A stretch of DNA of 20,917 nucleotides, taken from assembly GCA_001931875.2 (NCBI GenBank), contig MSJH02000736.1, positions 1 to 20,917 on the forward strand, read 5' to 3'. The position numbers and the translations under genes were made by a program. Shown piece after piece: positions 9,890-20,100 of the stretch (position 1 is its first letter; the number at the start of each line of letters is the position of its first letter). The notes beneath the pieces are model-generated. The model was given only the letters and a program-made list of their open reading frames with translations. It searched no databases and was not told the origin of the DNA. The stretch comes from Byssochlamys sp. IMV 00236. Lineage: Eukaryota; Ascomycota; Eurotiomycetes; Eurotiales; Thermoascaceae.

Positions 9890-10091
9890 GAATAGATTAT
9901 AGAATTATAACAAGATGAAGAAGGGGGAAAAAAAAATATGAGACACTCTTTTTTTTTTGTTAAAAAATCAACCAGGCTGCTTAAATCACCAATGTTACGT
10001 GATGCAAGATTATTTTAAAAGACCGGTTAGTTCACTTTAAAAAAAAAGGGGAGGGACATGGTCCATCTTTGTAAGATTGCTAGACATTCAA

Positions 10092-10108
10092 AGAGAGAGA
10101 GAGAGAGA
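10092..10108. repeat. GA/AG dinucleotide repeat
   Basis: Purine dinucleotide run about 200 bp upstream of the SAPS gene start; on that gene's sense strand it is a TC run, a common fungal promoter element. Confidence 0.7.
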
Positions 10109-11190
10109 ATGGGGTTCTGACTTAAAATAAGAAATTGTATTATTGATTTTATTATAAACAAGAAACTATTGTGAACAAGAGACAGATAGTAGTGTTGATA
10201 GTAGTAAAAAGGGTCACACTAGCGATTTACCATAATGCTCTCTCTGTGATTAAGGCAGATCCTACTTATGATATCCCTAATAGACCTACATTGAATATTT
10301 GATCCATAGATTTTATATTTTCAGAAAATGAAGCTTGCTCTAGCGTTGATTTCAAATGCGAATAAATTTTGAAACACAAAATAAACAAGGTTATTCTTGT
10401 TCTTCAATTATGGCAATCACTACCCTCGTATCATCATTAAGGAAGCAACGACACAAATTGTTGATGATAGAAAATTATCTTGATTGTGTTAAAAAAAAAA
10501 AGAAAAAAGAAAAGGGGACTTTATTGTGACTTTAAGTAGAGTCATAGAGTATGACGCTCTCGTTACGAAAAACCCGTTGTCAGCAAGTGATATGCTCTCT
10601 CTTCCACTGTCGTACACGCGCACGACAATAGTAGCAAGCTTATGCTTGGAACCAAGTCATTGAACATCCTTGGTACACCTTTAATTGTCTGGACATAGCG
10701 AGCCTAACCATTATTTGGTCCTATGGTCAGCCTTCTCTAGTAGTATCCAAGAACAGTAGCGCCTTCTTCCTCTTTATGAATATTAAGAATATTTCAAAAT
10801 ATGGTTACAATCGTGTTTACCAATGATGCTAGTGCCACATTTGCAACTATGAAGCATATACACAGCAAATTGCAGCCTTGACTGGAAAAAAGAAAAATGC
10901 CAAGGGTGATCAAGAGATAATGCCAACTATCAGCAATGATCCATTGACTGGCACAATGAACCAAGCTCATCAATAGAAAGCCCAACAAAAATCTTGCCCC
11001 TTAATCTGACTTGCTTGTGCTGATTTATAATAAATTTGGTAAAAAGCGTATCTTAAACCACACAGACTGTGAAACCATAAAGATCATTAAGATCAGCTCA
11101 CACTGTTCTATTCTGTGGCGGGCTCCGGAAGTGTTGCATAGTGTTCAAAGTATGGCTGGACGGATTTATAAAATTATCAGGTGTTGTTTT

Positions 11191-11200
11191 TATATAAAAA
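11191..11200 (+). promoter_or_regulatory. TATA box of ERG1
   Basis: TATATAAAAA lies 66 nt upstream of the ERG1 ATG. A second, weaker TTTATAAAA sits about 25 nt further upstream. Position and sequence fit a core promoter. No clear sterol-regulatory element could be assigned by eye. Confidence 0.5.
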
Positions 11201-11256
11201 GAGGCACATCAAATCCAAATGGCCATTTTTTTGCATTTTTTCATTTTCTTACAAAC

Positions 11257-12688
11257 ATGTCTCAGCCTGTGAACGAGTACGATCTGATCATTGTAGGTGC
11301 TGGTGTTGTAGGCTGTGCAGCCGCAAAAGCGTTCGGTGAAGACGGTCGCAAGGTGCTCTTACTTGAACGTGACCTAAGCGAACCTGACAGGATCGTTGGT
11401 GAATTGATGCAACCAGGAGGGATTCAGGCTTTAAAGGCATTGGGCATGGAAGGTACTGTGTTTTCATCTGATCTCCAAAATCGAAATTAACCAGTTTCTA
11501 TCAGATTGTACTGAAGATATCGATGGCATCGCATGTTACGGGTATGGTGTGTATCGTGATGGCGAATCAGTGGAACTTCCATACAGCATGGACCCTTCCT
11601 CTGGCAAGCAGTTTCGTGGAATAGCCTTTCATCACGGCCGCTTCATTCAAAAGCTACGACAATCTGCCAAAGCTGCGCCAAATGTGACAGTAAATGAATT
11701 GACAGTGACACGCCTTCTGGACCAAGATGAAAGAGTTATTGGTGTTGCAGCATATGACAAGACAAAAGATAAAGAAGAAGCGTACTATGCTCCTTTGACC
11801 CTGGTGGCAGATGGTATCTTTTCTAAATTTCGAAAAGACTTTACAGACTGTCAGACCAAAGTTCTCTCTCATTTTGTTGGGTTTCTCTTGCACGATTTTG
11901 AACTTCCTTATGCTCAAAAGGCCTTTGTGGTGATCGCTAAACCTTCACCTATCCTGATGTACCAAATCGATCCTCATGACACACGTGTTCTGGTAGATGT
12001 TCCTGGTGAGCATCTTCCCAAGGGTGATGACCTCAAGAAATACATATTGGATGTTGTTGTTCCTCAACTACCTGAATACATGCAAGACAGTTTCAAGAAG
12101 GCACTTGAAACAGAGCGTCTAAGGCCAATGCCAAGCGGCTTCTTACCACCTTCCATAAACCAATGCCCGGGCACCATCCTTCTTGGCGATGCTCTCAACG
12201 TACGATCCCCTCTAACAGGCGGCGGTATGACCGTTGCCCTATATGACGTGTTGACTTGCCGTGATTTGCTATCAAGAGAAAATGTCACATCCTTTACCGA
12301 AACTGATCTTGTCCTGCAAGCGATGGATGCATTCCATTGGAAACGTAAAAAGTACTCTGCCTGTATTAACGTCTTGGCCATGGCTCTCTATAGCGTTTTT
12401 GCTGCTGATGATAACGAAAATTTGATGACTGTGCAAAAGGGATGCTTCGAATACTTCAAATTGGGCAATGAATACACTCAGGGTCCTGTTGACTTGGTAG
12501 CAGGTGTCAATCCATCTCCTCACTCATTGATCTATCATTTTATTTCGGTTGTCTTGTACGCCATTTATATTATGTTTGCCAAAGGAAACGCAAAAGACAT
12601 ACCTAAGAACATTGCTAGGGCCGTTAGCGTGCTCTATACTGGATATGTCACCTTGTTTCCTTTCCTCTGGGGGGAATTCAAAGGCTAA
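11257..12688 (+). CDS. ERG1: Squalene monooxygenase (squalene epoxidase)
   Basis: Predicted 459-aa FAD enzyme that oxidises squalene to 2,3-oxidosqualene in the ER, the first oxygen-requiring step of ergosterol synthesis and the target of terbinafine. Exons 11257-11452 and 11505-12688; the splice gives GMEDCTEDIDG, matching the family. Seen: Rossmann motif YDLIIVGAGVVG (residues 8-19), DRIVGELMQPGG, RGIAFHHGRF, ADGIFSKFRK, LRPMPSGFLP, the GD motif (G293-D294) followed by PLTGGGMTVAL, then NVLAMALYSVFAADD, QKGCFEYFKLG and a hydrophobic C-terminal anchor ending FLWGEFKG. The start is set by the first in-frame ATG after the TATA box and by alignment to the usual short N-terminus. Oddity: the near-invariant NMRHPLTGGG reads N-V-R-S-P-L-T-G-G-G, with Ser300 in place of His. 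It may be a divergent paralogue or a functional variant. Confidence 0.96.
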
Positions 12689-13082
12689 CATTCACTCCCC
12701 CTTTTTTCTCTCTCTAATAGCATTCATGTAGTATTTATCAAACTATTTTTTCATTTTAAAAATAAACTAATCTTTCATTGTATACATTCAAACATTGTGA
12801 CACATTTAATTGTATATATATAGCACAGTTGTTTTCATATGCGTTCAGAAAGAAAAAAAGGGGGGGCAACACAAGACACATTGTGAGTAACAAGAGGATA
12901 AACTCTACATGGCGTAAAAACCTTATCTTTGTCGTGAAACCCAATCCAAATGTTAGAGAATATGCAATATCTTGAAATAATGCAGTTTATATAAATGCGA
13001 AAAGAGGGAGGGGATATACTGAAAGGTATAATATGATAAAGAATGAAAGGGGGAATATAACGTTCTATAATATCTCTTCTAA
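12689..13082. other. Convergent intergenic region between ERG1 and prolidase gene
   Basis: About 390 bp between two stop codons on opposite strands, so it should contain only 3' UTRs. The ERG1 poly(A) signal is visible; no clear AATAAA for the opposite gene was found. The short open frames on both strands here resemble nothing known. Confidence 0.6.
12761..12766 (+). terminator. Poly(A) signal of ERG1
   Basis: AATAAA 73 nt after the ERG1 stop codon, at typical distance for a fungal 3' UTR. Confidence 0.55.
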
Positions 13083-14755
13083 TTATTTCATCATTAATGC
13101 TTCAATCTCGTCTATTTCCTTGGGTACAATTGTCAAGTTTTCATGACCATCCTCAGTAATGACAACTGTGTCTTCAATTCGGACACCTCCAATATGACGA
13201 TATTGATCCAAGATTTCCATGTTGAAGAAACATTGATAACCAGGACACTGTGTCCAAATGTCCAGCATGTAATCATTAAAATAAAGCCCAGGCTCGATGG
13301 TGATCACCATATTCTTCTCCAAGGGCCGATCAAGTAAGAATTGAGATTCGGTTGGATCATCCTTTGATGTCTCTTTACTATATAAAGTATATGTATACAT
13401 GAGTAACATAAACAGATGACAAGAACTTTGGACGCTTACCCTCCTACATCATGAACATCTAGCCCAAGGGCATGACCGAGACCTGGAACCACCATCGTTA
13501 GTACTACAATCATCCGTATTTAGATTTATTTACCATGAAAATAAAAGGCACATGGTACACTCTGTTCCATCAAGACGTTGATATCGCCCACAAGGATTCC
13601 GAGACGCACAAGTTCCTTACATAGTACCTCCGTAGCCAGTTGTTGCATATTCTGCCAATAGATCCCGGGCCTTAATTTTGACAAGACAACCTAAGAGAAA
13701 GTGTGAATATATAGTTTATATAACCAAATAAAATAGAGACAGAGAAATAGATAAAGAGAGAGCGACAGATTATATTTACACTTTACTTGCTGCATTTTTA
13801 ATACGATGCTATAAATAGCTTTTGCCTCATCCGAAAAAACGCCTTGCACGGGAAATGTCCTTGTGATGTCGCTACCATAACACAACTTTTCGCCACCGGC
13901 ATCTACCAGGACGAGAGAATGAGGGTCATTAATTATATGCTGATCATTTTTAGGAGAGTGATGTAGTGTAGCTGCCCTAGAACCAGATGCAACAATCGGC
14001 AAGTAAGCCTGTCTATAAACCTGATTAAGGGCGCAATTCCAGCGAAAGACAGCGGCTAGATGAGCTTCTGTCATACCAGGCTGAAACTGTTGCATTAATG
14101 CAATGTGAGCTTGTGAGGAGGCGTGCATAACTTGACGTATGATGTCAATCTCCCATGAAAACTTGATGAGTCTTGCCTCGTCCATGGCTGGTAAAAGTAG
14201 TTGTGTGTCAATGCGACTCCTAATGCTGGATGATGCAATTAGTTCTAATGCATGCATATAATGCATCTTGTTATCAAGAACAAAGATTATCTCGGGAGCA
14301 AGTGTCTGTATAAGTTGAGGGAGGTCTGATTCACTAATGACTTTATCAACATCATATCGTTCCATCAATTCTCTCTTATTTGCGATAGGCCCTTTCCAAA
14401 AGACATCATTGACAGATACATCTGGCGTTATCAAGTATATTTCATCTTTTTCTAAATCAACCACCACCTGAAAGTTGGGCTCCTCCACACCTTTATGTCT
14501 AGTAAATAAAAACTAGAGTCTCTAATGTTTAATTTATGCGGTACCTGTTAGATAAAAGAAATAACTTTCTTGTCTAAACTCTAATTCTATATCTGTGTTA
14601 TCTCGAGTCAACTCTGGCTTTCCTTTCATATAAATAATGGACGACGTATATTCAGACTTTAATAATGATTTGACTCTTAGGTAATGCTGCTTTGTAGGCA
14701 AGATAGGCTTTCTTGATGGTAAGGATGAGTTGCCATGGAGTAAATGAGGAGCCAT
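13083..14755 (-). CDS. Xaa-Pro dipeptidase/aminopeptidase, peptidase family M24B (prolidase type)
   Basis: Predicted 469-aa dinuclear metallopeptidase that releases residues N-terminal to proline, used in proline recycling from peptides. Exons 14755-14545, 14490-13787, 13690-13534, 13482-13440, 13377-13083. N-terminal aminopeptidase-P domain: [24 protein letters not shown]. Creatinase/pita-bread domain follows: [65 protein letters not shown] and [12 protein letters not shown]. All five metal ligands are present: D267, D278, H361, E400 and E440, so the enzyme should be active. No signal peptide or mitochondrial presequence is obvious, suggesting a cytosolic enzyme. The pattern [16 protein letters not shown] fits eukaryotic PEPD/prolidase better than cytosolic XPNPEP1, but dipeptidase versus aminopeptidase cannot be settled here. 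Intron 1 ends at an AAAG acceptor, chosen because it restores LTGVEEPN. Confidence 0.95.
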
Positions 14756-15136
14756 AAGATATTTCGTAAAGAGAAAAAAAGAACAAAGAAAAAGGAAACT
14801 CTCTTTATTTTATTTTTTTTGTCATCAGACAAAAATAAACTGAACACAAGTAGAAATCATTTGCCATTTTTTCTTAAAAAAGCATAGACGCGGATATCTT
14901 TGCAATTATGAAAAAAAGGGGGTAAAATGTGCAACATTTCTATATTTGAATGTGTTTCCCAATGTTTTTATTTGTTCCATGTCGGCATACGCGTGATCTA
15001 TCCTTTAATGATCCCCCATTTACTTTGAGAACATCACCCGTATGATCCTGCATATTTCTGACATCATTTAATAATATACTTCTTTTTATTAGTTTATTAA
15101 ATATTAGAACATAAATGTTATCTTGTTCATGATGCA
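14756..15136. other. Intergenic region upstream of the prolidase gene
   Basis: About 380 bp between two minus-strand genes: promoter of the prolidase gene on the left, 3' UTR of the RlpA-like gene on the right. Poly-T/A tracts are present; no gene or structured element was recognised. Confidence 0.6.
15085..15090 (-). terminator. Poly(A) signal of the RlpA-like gene
   Basis: Minus-strand AATAAA about 47 nt after the stop codon; a second overlapping-type copy begins a few bases earlier (15093-15098). Confidence 0.5.
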
Positions 15137-15991
15137 TTAACAATGTGTCCAATTGACGGGAATACGACCATCAAAGAAATCACCCACTTTTGCAAATACA
15201 GCAGGTGAAAGATCCAAGGAGCCTCTTCCACAGCTAGCACTAGGGCACTTTAAAAAAGTTAGTTACAATAACAGAAAGAGGATATGTTTCCTGTTACCAT
15301 GTCTTGTATTGTTGCCTTCGTACTGCCAAGCGGACCAGTAATGATAATGCATGCTCCGCAAACCGGACTTTGATTTGGGTCAGCATAAGATCCATAATCA
15401 TAGCCATCCTATTTTTGTTTGTCAGTTTTTTCCCTTTCTTCTTTTTTTTTTTAGAAAGTTACCAGGGCAACGACCATATCACTAGCAGTAAATAAGTTCC
15501 CACATGATGTGTAGCCTACACCAGGATCTACAGCAAATAAGCATTTTTACTTTACTGGTTTTTTTTTTTTATAAATATAAAAGAGATTTACCATAATAAG
15601 TTGCATCGCCTTGTCCACCCATAGTAAATTCTCCCGGTTTTGCAGTTCCCCAGCTGTCTCCTTTATATCTTGTTTTACCAATAGATGATACACCCACTTG
15701 ATTTCTATAACGAGTATTTTTATAGACACCAAGGCCGCCCAAAACAGACAACATGACAATGATGATACCCAAGCAGCCAGCTGCTACGAGTATAAGTTTA
15801 CCAAAGCGATGTTTTTCATTAAACCTTGTCCATACTGTAGGAGGTGGAATGATGAGGGGATCTCTCTCGGTAACTATTGCATCATCTGGCATTATGCCAA
15901 AGGGATGATGTACATGTTGGAATTGCTGATCAGAAGATAATACTAGACTATTATGTCTACTATTCCTTGACTGAGATTGCTCTGGTAACAT
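15137..15991 (-). CDS. Type II membrane-anchored RlpA/expansin-like double-psi beta-barrel protein
   Basis: Predicted 228 aa; exons 15991-15592, 15527-15463, 15408-15298, 15247-15137. Residues 1-65 are hydrophilic with no signal peptide, followed by one hydrophobic segment (about 66-90, KLILVAAGCLGIIIVML...) and a C-terminal double-psi beta-barrel (about 123-228). Barrel motifs: GGQGDATYYDPGVGYTSCG, ASDMVVAL, CGACIIITGP, DLSPAVFAKVG and a terminal IPVNWTHC. This matches the fungal RlpA-like/barwin-related family; the paired cysteines suggest a lumenal or extracellular fold. The predicted topology is N-in, C-out. The cytosolic part carries ERDPLI, which fits the acidic dileucine sorting pattern [DE]xxxL[LI]. 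Function is unknown; wall-associated carbohydrate binding is inferred from the fold. It shares a 277-bp divergent promoter region with the cyclophilin H gene. Confidence 0.88.
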
Positions 15992-16268
15992 ATTAGAGAT
16001 GGTTTCTTTTTTTTTTTTTTTTTTTTTTTTCTAGACAGTAAATAGAAAAAGAAAAGGAAATGAATATTGATTGTAGGACAACAATATTAAACAACACACA
16101 ATGGTAGATCGGATCTTTGTGAGCTTAGATATCTGATTCTCTCCCTGTCTCTCTCTCTCTTTTTCTATATCTCTATTATGCAAACAATTCCCCTTCCCTT
16201 TAAATATTAAAGTGTGACTTTTACGTATTTATTCTGACCTTTTTCTTTTTTTTTCTGTCATATTCTAC
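15992..16268. promoter_or_regulatory. Divergent promoter region for RlpA-like and cyclophilin H genes
   Basis: The two start codons are 277 bp apart on opposite strands, so this segment must serve both. It contains the 24-nt T run and a CT-rich block near 16140-16175 (TCTCTCTCTC and similar), typical of fungal core promoters. No TATA box is obvious. Confidence 0.5.
16007..16030. repeat. 24-nt T run (A run in the 5' leader of the RlpA-like gene)
   Basis: Uninterrupted 24 T on the plus strand, beginning 16 nt upstream of the RlpA-like ATG. On that gene's sense strand it is a poly(A) stretch, either in the promoter or in the 5' leader. Confidence 0.85.
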
Positions 16269-17098
16269 ATGGAAAAGAAAAGTAGTAAATCAGACTTTTT
16301 ACATGTTGTCATAATACTCATTTTCTCTCTCTTTTTTTTAGGTACTCAAGTAGAAAGACCTGTTGTGTTCTTTGATATTTCTATTGGCGATGTGCCAGTA
16401 GGCCGTATGAAAATGGAACTCTTTTCTGACATTGTACCCAAAACTGCTGAAAACTTTAGACAATTATGTACAGGAGAATACAAGTAAATAAAGTAATGTG
16501 CGCGTATAATCTATGTACTTATATTCATCAGAGTGAATGGTGTACCTCAAGGTTATAAAAACTGTTTATTCCATAGGTAATCTATACATTATTTCCATGC
16601 TCACCTTTATTAACGAACTTATTAGAGTGATTAAAGACTTTATGGTACAAGGAGGTGATTTCCTTAAAGGAGACGGAACAGGCTCGTTAAGTATCTACGG
16701 AGATAAGTTCCCAGACGAAAATTTTATCGAAAAACACAATGGCGCCGGTTTATTATCTATGGCCAATTCAGGACCGAATACAAATGGATGTCAATTCTTT
16801 ATTACCTGTGACGCATGTAACTTTTTGGATGGTAAACACGTCGTATTTGGTAGACTCATCGATGGTCTTTTGACGTTACGTAAAATCGGTACGTGTCTGT
16901 TTATTTTTTTTTTTAGGACATGTCATTCATGATGATCCTTTTGTGTAGAAAACGTTGCGACTGGACCTAATAATAAACCTAAATTACCTGTCAAGATTAC
17001 TGGTAAATATACACATATATACTTTATAACTTTGTGTGAAAAAGACTTTCTAATAATTTTTTTTTTTTAAAAAAAAAACAGAATGCGGTCAAATGTAA
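16269..17098 (+). CDS. PPIH: Cyclophilin H, spliceosomal peptidyl-prolyl isomerase
   Basis: Predicted 178 aa (human PPIH is 177). Exons 16269-16284, 16342-16483, 16532-16576, 16626-16888, 16949-17002, 17082-17098. The joined protein matches cyclophilin H throughout: [89 protein letters not shown] and the C-terminal [15 protein letters not shown] ... CGQM. The inserted acidic/KxNG loop and the tail distinguish CypH from CypA; CypH binds PRPF4 in the U4/U6 snRNP. Catalytic residues R68, F73 and Q76 are present. The position equivalent to CypA W121 is Phe, which may reduce cyclosporin binding. Exon 1 has two adjacent in-phase donors (GTAGTAAAT), so the protein may be 177 or 178 aa. Confidence 0.96.
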
Positions 17099-17120
17099 TT
17101 ATTTCTGTGTAAAATATAAT

Positions 17121-17126
17121 AATAAA
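17121..17126 (+). terminator. Poly(A) signal of cyclophilin H
   Basis: AATAAA 23 nt after the cyclophilin H stop and only 27 nt before the stop codon of the opposing MED25-like gene. Cleavage 10-30 nt downstream would place the transcript end at or inside the opposing coding region. Confidence 0.5.
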
Positions 17127-17152
17127 AAGAAAACAGTATACACAAAGTTAAG

Positions 17153-20100
17153 CTAAGGTTGAGCCTGTTGTGGTGGTTGCGGCTGTTGGTTCTGCTGTTG
17201 TTGGTTTTGTTGATTTTGTTGTTGCTGTTGTCTGGCAAGGAGTAGCCTCTGTTGTAGGTCTCGTACAGCATTAGGTGGCAAGCTACCTAGATTGGCCATA
17301 TTGATACCATTGAGTCCTAATATATTATTACCATCAGCTGCATTGGCCAAGTTTAAATTTGAGAGTAGTAAACTACTTGGATTAAGCCCTGAAAGACATA
17401 TATGAGTGTTCATTCTCTTTGTTCTATATTTTCTCTTACCGTTCATAGGGCCTTGTGCAGCCGTCTGCTGGTGAGGTTGTTGTGCTCCAGACATGGCGTT
17501 GACCATACCTGCTGCACCACCCATCATTTGCTGTTGTCTTAGCGCGTTTTGAAGATGCTGTACATTTGGATTGGTCGTATTCAATAAACCGAGGTTAGCA
17601 GTGTTCTGAAGATTCGCCAGCATGGCAGGTGTAATGTTCGTCCCTGGCACAGGTGAGGTATGTGCCATATTATTTGGCATAAAGACTCCATTAGGTATAT
17701 TATTTGTAGGCAGACCGGCATTCAAGTCGGGAAGGGGAACCTTGGTAAAGACTACTCCAATCAGTTTGCCTGTCGTATACGTCAAGACAACGCCATGATG
17801 CTGCTCAGATGCCATGTTTAGTGATTGTCCAGATCCTAGGTTGAAGATGATAGTAGCAATCTTTTGGTGACGTTAATATAAATATTATGAACCATATATT
17901 GTATACAGCTTACGTATTTCTTTTGTTCTAAATTTTTCACCAACAAAGTAAAGTTGTTTTGATCTTGTTGGCTGCTTGTAGTCAATGGTCTAAACTGACA
18001 TATTGGTAATTTGTTTTCTATAGCTTGTCTCTGGAGAATGTGCGCCCTAGCCAAAGGAGACCTTCCAGCTATTTGGATACGGTTCGGCCACATCTCAGGA
18101 TGACTAGACACATTAACGTGTTAGAAATCTTTATACATATATATATATATAATCCACTCACTATTCTTCTATAGCCACATTATTTCCCTTAGTTGGTATA
18201 GCAAATGCACCACAATGACAGTTATACTCCTGTAGTTGATTTTCTTGTGTCTTGATATGCCATACAATTTGCCCTGTCCAAATCGGCTGAGTAGGTGCTG
18301 TTCCATTCTCTTGCTGGTTTGGCAAAGATTGAGCCTGTAACGGAGTTTGTTGCTGCGGTTGTTGCTGTTGCTGTTGTGGTTGTTGACCTTGAGGGTTTTG
18401 CTGATTTTGTTGTTGCTGCAGTAGCTGTGCTTGAAGTTCACTCAAGTTGGCTGCACTGATTCCTTGAGGATTCTGTGCCCTCTGCGCCAATTGTGCAGCT
18501 AGCAACATCCTTGTCTGTGCTGTTAGATTATTGGGTATATGCGGACCATTGATGCCTCCTAACTTTAGCTGTGGCTGTTGTGGCTGCTGTGATGGTGATG
18601 GCGATGGTTGCTGTTGTTGAGATGTTGGCTGTGGCTGTTGTGGCTGTTGCTGTTGCTGTGCCTGAAGCATACTGGCAGCATTTACATCCATCATAGGTCT
18701 AACATTGGAACCCACATTGCCAGCAACAAAGGACGGTGAGGAAGAGTTGGGGGTTGGAGATGCAGTAGCTGCTGTTGTCGCAGCATTTGCATTCATGTTT
18801 CCTGGAGGCATTCCTGGGCCATTACGAGCAGCAGCTTGTGTTCGTCGAAGCTGCTCGGTTAGTTTGACAAGTGCTGTTTGAATGGTCTGTAGCTGATTTT
18901 GTTGTACGGGTGTCAAATTGGGTCCAAGCTCTAGCAAGTTATTTCGCTGCTGTAAGAGGTATTGCTGCAGCAGAATTGGATTCTGCACACGGTTGGCCAA
19001 TGGCTGAGGTAGTGACGTTTGAGATGCAGCCATAGGTCGCTGCTGTGCCTGCGGCTGCGCACCTGGTTGCGGTTGGGGTATTGGCTGTTGCATCTGTGGC
19101 TGCTGTGGCTGTTGTGGTTGTTGCTGTGGTTGCTGTGGTTGTTGTTGTTGAAATGCTTGCTGTTGTGGCTGTGGAGATTGTTGGACAGGTTGTGGCTGTT
19201 GTTGAAATTGTGCTGTTTGTTGTGGTAGTGCCTGTGCCTGATTTTGTTGCTGTACCTGCGGCTGCTGAGGTGATTGTTGCTGCTGTAACTGTGGAGAAGG
19301 AGTCTGCTGTTGAACCACTGGGATGGCTTGGATAGACTTGGCGCCAGCGACCACAGGCTGCTCTGCATGCATTGATGGAGAATTGCCCTTGTCTTCTTCT
19401 ATCTTTACTGGCACCTCCTTCTTTACTACTGTGCTTTGTTTTTTTGCTATATGTGAATTTGTACGAGCAGTAGCTTCTGTGAATTTACTGGCGTCAAACG
19501 ATGTCTTTGGTAACGTGATCTGTCCAGGTATATTCTCTCTCTTTCTCTTTTTACCCACTTCACTTGCCACAGACTGAGGTGATCCAGCCATTGGTCTGGG
19601 AGAATCCTTTGTGTCTACAGTAGCGCTGTTTACTGGTGTAGATGGCTGCTTCTGTTGCTGTTGCGTGGTTAATGCCACAGGAAGCGTAAAGCCTGCGAGT
19701 TGAACAAGATGGGATGATTCTGCTGTCTCGGTGATCGTATTGATCTCTATTGCATCTCCATTGATCTTGTGCACCATTTGCTCTAAATCAGTGTATCCTC
19801 TTTTTGGGCAAATAAGCGAAAATCTGATATTACTCTGCCAACAGTAATTAATATGAGAATGTAGTAATAATCACTACTACCTTTTTCATTTCTTCGGCAA
19901 TTCCATCCATCTTGAGTCCATCGTACTTTACGTCCAGGTTGCATCGTGCTCCTAATTTGGATGGTAAACTATTTGATAATAGGATGCAGTGCTGAACAGG
20001 CTCTCTGCCTTCTGTTTCTTGTTTATAGTCATTGAATAGCTATTGTTCGATCAACATCACACACATACATACAAACATATATTTTCCGCATACCTCCAGT

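Larger units (their letters stand above)
9890..11256. other. Divergent intergenic region between SAPS gene and ERG1
   Basis: About 1.37 kb separating a minus-strand and a plus-strand gene, so it holds both promoters. Visible are poly-T/A tracts (near 9950 and 10491), a GA repeat (10092-10108), a TATA-like element before ERG1, and a minus-strand hydrophobic open frame (10794-10988) without a recognisable family. The stretch 10540-10990 looks less AT-biased than the rest and may be a gene remnant, but nothing can be identified. Confidence 0.6.

Noticed and set aside
11654..12523. Minus-strand open frames inside ERG1
   Set aside because: Shadows of the well-supported ERG1 coding exon on the other strand.
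12756..12975. Open frames on both strands between ERG1 and the prolidase gene
   Set aside because: They lie in convergent 3' UTR space, are AT-driven and match nothing recognisable.
18350..19310. Repeated trinucleotide pattern considered as CRISPR-like or satellite array
   Set aside because: Units are codon-level CAA/CAG/CCA variants in an open frame, with no regular repeat-spacer spacing.
19019..19335. Plus-strand open frames rich in Leu, Trp and Val
   Set aside because: They are the antisense of the CAA/CAG polyglutamine coding stretch of MED25; such frames stay open by composition alone.
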